A DNA stretch of 6,541 nucleotides from contig DAIORV010000121.1 in the NCBI GenBank assembly GCA_036752825.1, positions 1 to 6,541 of the forward strand, read 5' to 3'. This DNA is from UBA5177 sp002413265 (GTDB taxonomy: Bacteria > Chloroflexota > UBA5177). The translations under genes and the position numbers were made by a program. A model generated the notes under the pieces. The model was not told the DNA's origin and made no database searches. It was given only the letters and a program-made list of their open reading frames with translations. Of this stretch, positions 1 to 5,436 are shown piece by piece (position 1 is the stretch's first letter; every line of letters starts with the position of its first letter).

Positions 1-237
1 TGACCGCGGCTGATGGGAGTCTGGAGATGAACGGAAAGGAGGTTTTTGTACACCCCGTGATCTGAAGATTCTGACGGTGCATCCGGGCCGTGGATGTTTC
101 GATAGGGGGTACAAACGTTACACATGGCCTCGTTCTTCTTTCGCTACTTCTGACGCTACGCTCCTCCTGTGAGAGTCTTCTGGCTTTCAAGTGACCATTT
201 GATGACAGAGATCTCAGGTTCTGACTATTCGATGACA
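1..237. other. Gene-free stretch, possible remnant of an insertion element
   Basis: I find no convincing coding sequence here. An AAAGGAGG Shine-Dalgarno-like string lies at 36-42, but the starts just after it run into stops within a few codons, so it may be an orphan ribosome site. An imperfect inverted repeat pairs TTTGTAC-a-CCCC (45-56) with GGGG-GTACAAA (105-115), one base bulged, 48 bp apart. The stretch ends with the direct repeats at 192-237, whose last bases are CA, as at an IS21-type terminus. I infer that it could be the outer end of an element whose genes lie to the left of the window. No transposase fragment is visible, so this is weakly supported. Confidence 0.25.
192..237. repeat. 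Two 16-bp direct repeats, 30-bp pitch
   Basis: TGACCATTTGATGACA (192-207) and TGACTATTCGATGACA (222-237) differ at two positions and are spaced 30 bp start to start. Read on the minus strand they begin TGTCAT. Closely spaced repeated copies near a TG...CA end are typical of IS21-family termini, where the transposase binds several sites. They could instead be paired operators three helical turns apart. The repeats themselves are plain; their meaning is inferred. Confidence 0.5.
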
Positions 238-494
238 TGGGCTCCATGCCGTCGGAACGATGGCCTTGCCAGGTTGGCATGGATGAAGTCCCGTGGTCGC
301 TCCCACGAGCTCCGGGCTTGCAAATTGCCCTCGTGCGGGTATAGTGTTTTCTCACCGGGCGGATGTTACGGATTGAACAGGCCCCGTGTTCAGGGCTTGA
401 CTGTGTGGAATGCGTACGTCTGGCACAGTAGAGCCATCCCGGCGGCAAAGAGCTGTCAGGAAGACACACAAGGGTTTACAAGAAGGAGCTTATT
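238..494 (+). promoter_or_regulatory. Probable structured untranslated leader of the repeat-protein gene
   Basis: Several hairpins can be drawn by eye. TCCATGCC (243-250) pairs with GGCATGGA (276-283) and encloses TGGC-CTT-GCCA (261-271). CGTGG (292-296) pairs with CCACG (303-307). Alternatively CACGAG (304-309) pairs with CTCGTG (330-335), extended inside by GGC/GCC. TGAACA (374-379) pairs with TGTTCA (387-392). CTGTG (401-405) pairs with CACAG (424-428). TTGACT at 397-402 resembles a -35 box but has no good -10 partner. An open frame crosses the region from a GTG at 169, but its composition (many Trp, Cys and Ser) and its overlap with the next gene's ribosome site argue against coding. A cis-acting RNA leader is my preferred reading. 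A left-end RNA region of an IS110-type element is an alternative from memory only. Confidence 0.35.
483..488 (+). promoter_or_regulatory. Ribosome binding site fixing the GTG start at 495
   Basis: AAGGAG lies six bases upstream of GTG 495. No ATG is available nearby in that frame, so this site decides the start of the repeat protein. Confidence 0.75.
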
Positions 495-989
495 GTGACT
501 GAGGAAGAGCGCGGCAAGAACGACGAGGAAAAAGGACGACTCACAGGGAACGCGCGGTTCACGGACAACGCGCGAACGGAGGACAAAGTGGACGAGACCG
601 AGGGACATCGATTGAACGTGAATACTCGCTCCGACGACGAAGGGGACGAGACCGAGGGGCACCGACTGAACGTGAACACTCGCTCCGACGACGGCGACGA
701 GACCGAGGGTCACCGACTCAACGTCAACACTCGCTCCGACGACGGCGACGAGACCGAGGGACACCGATTGAACGTCAACACTCGCTCCGACGACGGCGAC
801 GAGACCGAGGGTCACCGACTCAACGTGAACACTCGCTCTGACGACGAAGCAGACGAGACTGAGGGTCACCGCCTGAACGTGAACACTCGCATCGACGACG
901 GCGCGAAGGGCCGATTGAACGTAAACACGCGGTCGGACGACGCCGACGAGACCGAAGGGCACCGACTCAACGTAACCCTTAGGGACTGA
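495..989 (+). CDS. Acidic tandem-repeat protein, candidate multi-core peptide precursor
   Basis: I do not recognise a named family. The 164-residue product starts at GTG behind a good ribosome site and ends 82 bp before a strong terminator. Residues 1-32 are a charged lead-in containing degenerate copies (GRLTGNAR, FTDNAR). From residue 33 a unit DETEGHRLNVNTRSDDG recurs at 33, 51, 68, 85, 102 and 120. A shortened copy lacking ETEGH follows (about 136-150), then a last copy at 151-164 ending LNVTLRD. There is no Cys, Trp or Tyr, no signal peptide and no membrane segment. A nearby subtilase and exporter suggest that the units might be cut out and exported, each Arg- and Asp-rich unit acting as a core or spacer. 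The Thr/Ser plus Asp/Glu content would suit ester- or amide-linked graspetides, but no ATP-grasp enzyme is present; lanthionine or thioether chemistry is excluded by the lack of Cys. A disordered or beta-solenoid structural protein remains possible. That it is a gene is fairly sure; its function is not. Confidence 0.8.
   Translation: MTEEERGKNDEEKGRLTGNARFTDNARTEDKVDETEGHRLNVNTRSDDEGDETEGHRLNVNTRSDDGDETEGHRLNVNTRSDDGDETEGHRLNVNTRSDDGDETEGHRLNVNTRSDDEADETEGHRLNVNTRIDDGAKGRLNVNTRSDDADETEGHRLNVTLRD
591..986 (+). repeat. In-frame 51-bp tandem repeat array
   Basis: Units begin at 591, 645, 696, 747, 798, 852 and 945, with a degenerate copy near 900. Spacing is 51 bp, or 54 bp where a residue is inserted (units starting at 591 and 798). 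Central copies are almost identical in DNA, differing mainly at third positions (for example GTG/GTC in the Val codon), so the protein sequence is kept while silent sites drift. The period is a multiple of three, so copy number can change without a frameshift. Confidence 0.9.
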
Positions 990-1071
990 GGCGAGACCCC
1001 AACAACACGTAGCGACGTTCGCTTCGACGAGTTCGCTGCGAAGCTCAAGTCAAATAAGTGCCTCGATAAAG
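990..1071. other. Short 3' region between repeat gene and terminator
   Basis: No gene. GCTTCG (1021-1026) and CGAAGC (1039-1044) form an inverted repeat that may fold as a small stem ahead of the terminator. Confidence 0.4.
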
Positions 1072-1102
1072 AACAGAGCCCGGTAACCCGGGCTCTGTTT
1101 TT
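1072..1102. terminator. Rho-independent terminator, probably bidirectional
   Basis: AACAGAGCCCGG (1072-1083) pairs perfectly with CCGGGCTCTGTT (1088-1099) around a TAAC loop, followed by more Ts to 1102. On the minus strand the stem is followed by TTCTTTAT, so the same hairpin can end transcription of the convergent MFS gene, whose stop codon lies 5 bp away (1107). Confidence 0.92.
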
Positions 1103-1106
1103 GAGT

Positions 1107-2858
1107 TTAGGAGCGGGCCGCGAGGGCTGTACGCAGGGTGCCTTGATACTCCAGGCGAGAGTTGGCCATCTCCAGCAGGGACTCCCGGAACTCCGCCGCA
1201 CGCGCCTGCAGCTCGGAAACGTCTTCGCGCGAAAGGCTGTAGGCAACCAGCGGAGTTAGAGCGGTGACCGTGGCGGTTCGTGGGACGTCGTGTAACAGGG
1301 CTATCTCGCCGATCACCTGCCCCGCATCAAGCTCTTTGCTCGACACGATGCCTTGTTCGTTCGCTATGTCGACGCGAGCGCGCCCCTCTGCCAGCACGTA
1401 GAGGCGGTCACCCGTCTCGCCCTGACGCATGAGAACCGCGCTGGCCGGCATTATCTGCCGCTCCATGCGCTGCAGAGCCCAGGTGCGCAGTGTTGATGGA
1501 AGAGCGGCGAATGCCGGGACGGTCATCAGGATCTGTTCTGATGGCAGTCGGGCGAGCTGGCGCCGATAGTTCCACCACACGCCGAAGGCGATGACGATCG
1601 TCAGAACTCCCAGGCCCACGATGGACGGACGAAGCCCGGGAACCTGAGTGAGGACGCCGCTGACCACATTGCCGGCGAGCATAAGGATCATGCACAGCGA
1701 CATGATGCTTCCCATGGCCACGCCTATCAACCGCTCGGGAATGCCTTTCTGCACGAGGGTGTCGAGCACGGCGAACTCCACGGTTTCTGCAGCGCCCAGT
1801 ACGGCTATTGCGACCAGAGCGACGGCGGCGATGGACGTGGCCCCAAAGATGGCCAGTGCCAGGCCGCCGCCGGCAACGCTGGTTACTAGCGCAATGTCGA
1901 GGGGGCGATCAGCCGCTGAGGCCGCGGCAACGAAGCCGCCCAGGATGGAGCCGGCGCCGAGGGCGGCGAACAGGTATCCCACTCCCGCGTTGCCGAGATG
2001 GAGGGCGTGGTACGAGAAGGGCGTAATCCAGACGATGACGGCGCCTGAAACGAGCTCGGGAATGACGATGATGCTGACCACAAAGACGAGGACCGGCCGC
2101 TCGGTAATGAGGCGCACGCCTCCCATCCACCCCCCGTAGCCCGCGACCTTCTCCTCGCCTTGGGCTTCGGGGCCCTGCTCGGCCTCACTCGGTTCCGGCG
2201 TTCGGGGCTGGATCAAGAGAAGGGAGGCCGCCGAGACGCCAAAGGTAAGCGCCTGGATGACGAGTAGCAGGGTCACGTCGCCGCGGCTGGCAACAATGCC
2301 GCCTATGAGACTGCCCAGTAGGAGCGCAATGTTGTCCGCCTGCATGAGGGTCGCGTTGGCGGACAGGAGCTCGTCGCTCGACCGAACCAGGGAAGGAATT
2401 ATACCGACGCTGGCTGGACGAAATAAGGAGGTGAAACACGAGACGATGAACACCAGCGGGTACATACTTCCCCAGGTGCCGGGAGAAAGCAGAAGCGCCA
2501 GCAGCAAGACGGCGAGCATGCGCCCGAGATCCGCCGTGATCATGGCGCGCCGATAGCCGAGCCTCCCGGCCAACGCTCCGGACAAGGAGCCCAGTAGAAC
2601 GTAGGGAACCATGCGAACCAGGAAGAGCATCCCGACGGCAATGCTGCTGTTGCCGCTGTAGCGGTACATGGCCACGCTGATGCCCACGGTGTAGAGCCAG
2701 TCGCCGCTGCTGGATACCAATCGCCCAAGCATGAGCAGCAGAAGGTTTCTGGTTCTCAGCGTGGTGAGGAGAGTGGAAATGGCGTGTGGCCTTATGGTGG
2801 TGGTGGGCCGCCAGTGAATGGAGGAGGAAAGCGACGCGCCTGTGCTGCATCTTTGCAT
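1107..2858 (-). CDS. MFS permease with C-terminal cyclic-nucleotide-binding domain
   Basis: A 583-residue inner-membrane transporter of the MFS_3-type exporter group fused to a cNMP-binding domain. The first helix begins near residue 35 (LRTRNLLLLMLGRL, then SSSGDWLY, the usual opening of this group). The MFS loop-2/3 motif shows as GRLGYRRAMI. Alternating hydrophobic helices continue to about residue 429, with a charged central loop (EPSEAEQGPEAQGEE). Residues about 446-560 form the cNMP domain, with a phosphate-binding cassette GEIALLHDVPRTATV at 517-531 that keeps the Glu (518) and Arg (527). I chose ATG 2858 because it leaves a short leader before helix 1; it has no strong ribosome site. 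A longer open frame to 3437 only runs antisense to the neighbouring regulator. The gene is divergent from the Crp/Fnr gene and convergent with the repeat protein, so it is the likely export partner of the cluster. Substrate unknown; ligand gating by a cyclic nucleotide is inferred. Confidence 0.9.
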   Translation of the reverse strand: MQRCSTGASLSSSIHWRPTTTIRPHAISTLLTTLRTRNLLLLMLGRLVSSSGDWLYTVGISVAMYRYSGNSSIAVGMLFLVRMVPYVLLGSLSGALAGRLGYRRAMITADLGRMLAVLLLALLLSPGTWGSMYPLVFIVSCFTSLFRPASVGIIPSLVRSSDELLSANATLMQADNIALLLGSLIGGIVASRGDVTLLLVIQALTFGVSAASLLLIQPRTPEPSEAEQGPEAQGEEKVAGYGGWMGGVRLITERPVLVFVVSIIVIPELVSGAVIVWITPFSYHALHLGNAGVGYLFAALGAGSILGGFVAAASAADRPLDIALVTSVAGGGLALAIFGATSIAAVALVAIAVLGAAETVEFAVLDTLVQKGIPERLIGVAMGSIMSLCMILMLAGNVVSGVLTQVPGLRPSIVGLGVLTIVIAFGVWWNYRRQLARLPSEQILMTVPAFAALPSTLRTWALQRMERQIMPASAVLMRQGETGDRLYVLAEGRARVDIANEQGIVSSKELDAGQVIGEIALLHDVPRTATVTALTPLVAYSLSREDVSELQARAAEFRESLLEMANSRLEYQGTLRTALAARS

Positions 2859-2883
2859 GTGCCGCTGAGTCGTGCAAGACTTT

Positions 2884-2901
2884 GAGCCAGAGACGTGGCT
2901 C
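2884..2901. promoter_or_regulatory. Palindromic operator between divergent MFS and Crp/Fnr genes
   Basis: GAGCCA-GAGACG-TGGCTC is a perfect inverted repeat with a 6-bp spacer. Known CRP sites are TGTGA-N6-TCACA, so half-site spacing matches the Crp/Fnr family while the sequence differs. It sits in the 75-bp gap between the two start codons, 32 bp before ATG 2934 and 25 bp before the MFS start, so one bound dimer could control both. That it binds this cluster's own regulator is inferred. I could not place convincing -35/-10 boxes. Confidence 0.6.
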
Positions 2902-2918
2902 GCCGCTTTCGCACTATT

Positions 2919-2925
2919 AAGGAAG
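2919..2925 (+). promoter_or_regulatory. Ribosome binding site fixing the Crp/Fnr start at 2934
   Basis: AAGGAAG eight bases ahead of ATG 2934. The alternative GTG at 2895 has no such site and would put the start codon inside the palindrome at 2884-2901. Confidence 0.6.
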
Positions 2926-2933
2926 AAAAGTCC

Positions 2934-3644
2934 ATGTCGCCTGAAGTCGAATCGACGTCGCTCGGTGCGCTTTTGCTTTTCCAGGGTCTCGACGAGGAGC
3001 AGCTGGACCGGATCCAGGGTCTGGTGCGCCGAAGGAGATTCCCCGCGGGCGCCACACTTATCACGACGTCGGATATGGCCACCGGCGTGTACGTCATCGT
3101 CGAGGGATCGGTGAAGGTGCAGGTCGAGCAGCCCGAGGGCAGGACCGTTATCCTGGCGCTCGCCGGGCGCGGGCAGATCATCGGGGAGATGGGGGTTGTG
3201 GAGGGAGTCGAGCGTTCCGCCTCGATTGTCACGATCGAGCCTTGCGTGGTGCTGTGGATGCAGGGCGGAGACTTTCGAGAATGCCTCGAGACCATTCCGC
3301 GTTTCGCTTTGAACCTCATACGGATACTGTCGTCCCGGCTGCGGCTCGCCAATGCGCACATTCAAGCGCTGGCCGCGCTGGACGTGGACGGAAGGGTGGC
3401 AACCCAGATCCTGGCGTTTGCAGACGAGTATGGACATGAGTCAAACGGCACAATCACGATTCATCTGCATGTCACGCAAGGTGACCTGGCCGATCTCATC
3501 GGAGCTTCCAGGGTGCGGGTCAATCAGGTGCTGAGCAAGTATCGTGAGCGCGGCCTGATCAGCCTGCCTGAACCGCACCAGATCCACATCCTCGATCGAC
3601 CTGGATTGGAGCGCCGCTGCGGACGCGCCGCAGTCTTGGATTGA
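2934..3644 (+). CDS. Crp/Fnr-family transcriptional regulator
   Basis: A 236-residue cytoplasmic regulator of the usual family length. The cyclic-nucleotide-binding beta-roll covers about residues 12-125. The cassette GEMGVVEGVERSASI (84-98) keeps the Glu (85) and Arg-Ser (94-95) that contact cAMP in E. coli CRP, so it probably binds a cyclic nucleotide; there is no Cys cluster of Fnr type. A dimer helix follows (about 118-148), then a winged helix-turn-helix at about 150-225 with VTQGDLADLIGASRVRVNQV. In the recognition helix the CRP residues Arg180-Glu181-Arg185 align with Arg193-Val194-Gln198, so a target other than TGTGA is expected, which fits the nearby GAGCCA/TGGCTC palindrome. It heads the set with the subtilase (65 bp downstream) and GAF genes and is divergent from the MFS gene. 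Autoregulation is inferred. Confidence 0.92.
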   Translation: MSPEVESTSLGALLLFQGLDEEQLDRIQGLVRRRRFPAGATLITTSDMATGVYVIVEGSVKVQVEQPEGRTVILALAGRGQIIGEMGVVEGVERSASIVTIEPCVVLWMQGGDFRECLETIPRFALNLIRILSSRLRLANAHIQALAALDVDGRVATQILAFADEYGHESNGTITIHLHVTQGDLADLIGASRVRVNQVLSKYRERGLISLPEPHQIHILDRPGLERRCGRAAVLD

Positions 3645-3709
3645 GGCGATCTCGTGAAATGTAACCTGCCAAAGCAGCATATCGGCGGTGCGAGATCGGT
3701 GACTCGCCT
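3645..3709 (+). promoter_or_regulatory. Intercistronic inverted repeat ahead of the subtilase start
   Basis: CGATCTCG (3647-3654) and CGAGATCG (3691-3698) are perfect 8-bp arms around a 36-base loop. The loop holds a small nested stem, CTGC (3666-3669) with GCAG (3674-3677). The right arm ends 11 bases before GTG 3710, where a ribosome site would be expected, and no strong Shine-Dalgarno is seen there. The fold could hide the start or process the transcript. It could instead be a DNA operator. No T-tract follows, so it is not an ordinary terminator. Confidence 0.45.
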
Positions 3710-4558
3710 GTGAGCAGCGAGCTTCCCGCATTTAGCTGGCCCACCGATCCCTCTCTGCAACCGGCGATCGCGCCCGTTCCTACGGAGCGGATCACGCCTG
3801 AGTGGGCGTGGGGTGGCAGTACTGGACTGGGAATGAAGGTCTGCATCGTGGATTCCGGCGTCGACGGGGACCATCGAGCCATCGGGGGCATGCTACGCGG
3901 TGGGGCCGTCGTGGAAGAGACGGATGACGGCGTCGAGGTGACCGAAGGCACGCATTCCGACCTGTTTGGACACGGAACCGCCTGCGCCGGGATCATCCAC
4001 TCGATCGCTCCCGACGCCGAGATCTACAGCGCACGAGTCCTCGGCAAGAATCTGAAGGGGTACGGGAGCACGTTTGTGGCGGGCCTGCAGTGGGCGCTGG
4101 ACAACGGCATGAATGTCATCAATGTCAGCATGAGTACCAGCAAGCAAGACTTCGCCGGAATACTGAGAGAAGTTGCCGATCAAGCGTATTTCTCGAACAG
4201 GATCATCGTGGCGGCTGCGAACAACACAGCCGTGTACAGCTATCCGTGGCTGTTTTCGTCGGTGATCTCGGTCGCCTGTCACGCGGAGCCGGATCCGTTC
4301 ACGTTCTATTACAATCCTGACCCGCCGGTGGAGTTTACGGCGCCTGGCGTGGATGTGGACATGGCGTGGGCAGGTGGCAAGAGGGCAACGGGCACAGGCA
4401 ACAGCTTTGCCGCACCCCACATCGCGGGAATCATCGCCCTGATCCTTGCCAAGCACCCGACGCTGACGCCATTCCAGATCAAGTCGGTGATGTACTACAC
4501 GGCGAAGAACGTACGCACGGAGCTTGCAGCTGCGGAGGAGGAGAAGCGCGATGAGTGA
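3710..4558 (+). CDS. Short cytoplasmic subtilase (S8 family serine peptidase)
   Basis: A 282-residue subtilisin-fold peptidase with the full triad: Asp48 in VCIVDSGVDGDH, His88 in LFGHGTACAGI, and Ser232 in GTGNSFAAPHIAG. The oxyanion-hole Asn is probably Asn171 in VAAANN. Only about 40 residues precede the Asp motif, too few for a normal inhibitory prodomain, and there is no signal peptide or anchor, so it probably acts inside the cell on a dedicated substrate. The classic GTSMAAPH box is GNSFAAPH here. The start is GTG 3710, with a weak ribosome site, 65 bp after the Crp/Fnr stop; the 3' end overlaps the GAF start by 8 bp. By analogy with PatA/PatG-type subtilases of peptide clusters, it may cut the repeat protein encoded at 495-989. 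That link is inference; the fold and catalytic residues are seen directly. Confidence 0.92.
   Translation: MSSELPAFSWPTDPSLQPAIAPVPTERITPEWAWGGSTGLGMKVCIVDSGVDGDHRAIGGMLRGGAVVEETDDGVEVTEGTHSDLFGHGTACAGIIHSIAPDAEIYSARVLGKNLKGYGSTFVAGLQWALDNGMNVINVSMSTSKQDFAGILREVADQAYFSNRIIVAAANNTAVYSYPWLFSSVISVACHAEPDPFTFYYNPDPPVEFTAPGVDVDMAWAGGKRATGTGNSFAAPHIAGIIALILAKHPTLTPFQIKSVMYYTAKNVRTELAAAEEEKRDE
4534..4543 (+). promoter_or_regulatory. Strong ribosome binding site inside the subtilase gene for the GAF start
   Basis: GGAGGAGGAG lies 7 bases before ATG 4551. It fixes that start and indicates translational coupling with the subtilase. Confidence 0.75.
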
Positions 4559-5393
4559 AGACCCGAATCTGGCCAGGAGACTGGAGCACGCTCTAAGCAC
4601 GGTCGCCAACCAGGCGATGGAGCTCGACGAGCTTCGCACGCAGTTGGAGAACCGCGGGAGCGTACCGGCGCTGCGCCACGTCCTCGCTCTGTCGGACGTG
4701 CTGAACGCGGTCATCGGGGACGCGCCGTATCGGGCTCTGCTGAGCGGAATCGTGCGAGCTGCCGCCCGACTGTTCGACGCACGCGCGTCATCTATCGCCC
4801 TGGTCGATCACGAGACCAGCGAGCTGGTATTCGAGGCAAGCAGCGACGATCCCGACATCGTCGGGATGCGCTTTCCTGCTACCAGCGGGATCGCCGGCTG
4901 GGTGGTGGTGACCGGCGAGGCAATCGCGGTGTCAGACGTCAGGAACGATGCTCGGTTCGCGGTCGACGTGGCCGAGGCGTCGGGATACGTGCCGAACACC
5001 ATCCTGGCCGTCCCGCTGGTGGTCGGAGAGGTGGTCGAGGGGGTGCTGGAGGTGCTCGACAAGCAGAACTCGCAGACCTTCAGCATTGCCGACATGGACC
5101 TCCTCTCGTTGTTCGCGGAGCCGGCGGCCGTCGCAGTGGAGCAGGCGCGGGTGGTGAAGCTCATGGGCAGCCTGATCCTTCAGGAGCTCGAGCGGCTGGC
5201 GAACGAGGGCGCCGAGCCGGAGCTGGCGGAGGATGTACGCCGCGCGGTGCTTCAGGGAAGCGCGGCGGGCGAGTCGATGCTGGAGCTTGCACGGCTGGTT
5301 CATACGATTGGCGGCCAGGGAGAACGGACCGTGCAGCACACGATTGAGATGCTGCGGAGTATTAGCCGTTTTGCGGCAGTGAGACGCCGCTGA
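4551..5393 (+). CDS. GAF-domain sensor protein
   Basis: A 280-residue soluble protein. Residues about 5-35 (RRLEHALS...ELDELRTQLE) look like a coiled coil. A GAF domain occupies about 60-198, with the typical GIAGWVVVTGEAIAVSDVRND segment split here as residues 113-133, then LAVPLV (152-157) and VVEGVLEVLDK (161-171). The C-terminal 80 residues are helical and acidic, ending in RRR. No kinase, cyclase, phosphodiesterase or DNA-binding domain is attached, so it probably works as a binding or adaptor subunit. GAF domains bind cyclic nucleotides, haem, bilins or other small ligands; which one applies here cannot be told. Its ATG overlaps the subtilase stop (4551-4558), with a strong ribosome site, so equal production or a complex with the subtilase is plausible. 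No clear terminator follows in the 43-bp gap to the convergent PIN gene. Confidence 0.88.
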   Translation: MSEDPNLARRLEHALSTVANQAMELDELRTQLENRGSVPALRHVLALSDVLNAVIGDAPYRALLSGIVRAAARLFDARASSIALVDHETSELVFEASSDDPDIVGMRFPATSGIAGWVVVTGEAIAVSDVRNDARFAVDVAEASGYVPNTILAVPLVVGEVVEGVLEVLDKQNSQTFSIADMDLLSLFAEPAAVAVEQARVVKLMGSLILQELERLANEGAEPELAEDVRRAVLQGSAAGESMLELARLVHTIGGQGERTVQHTIEMLRSISRFAAVRRR

Positions 5394-5436
5394 GGCCGGC
5401 AGACAACTGATAATCGCCGTATGCCTAGCACTGGGG

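Noticed and set aside
169..498. Open frame of 109 codons from a GTG on the plus strand
   Set aside because: No ribosome site, unlikely composition, crosses the hairpin-rich region and overlaps the start of the repeat gene.
456..962. Valine-rich repetitive open frame on the minus strand opposite the repeat gene
   Set aside because: A mirror of the 51-bp repeats; the plus-strand frame has the ribosome site, terminator and silent-site pattern.
591..986. Possible CRISPR array
   Set aside because: The repeats are contiguous and in frame with no unique spacers, and they encode a conserved peptide unit.
2895..2933. Upstream GTG start of the Crp/Fnr gene
   Set aside because: It lies inside the palindrome and lacks a ribosome site; ATG 2934 has AAGGAAG at good spacing.
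2859..3437. N-terminal extension of the MFS gene across the Crp/Fnr gene
   Set aside because: The extra residues are low-complexity, lack family similarity and run antisense to a clear regulator gene.
4524..4550. Longer N-terminus for the GAF protein
   Set aside because: It would start before the strong ribosome site at 4534-4543 and adds only Arg-rich residues.
3893..4714. 273-codon minus-strand open frame opposite the subtilase
   Set aside because: Antisense shadow in GC-rich DNA; the plus strand holds an intact catalytic triad.
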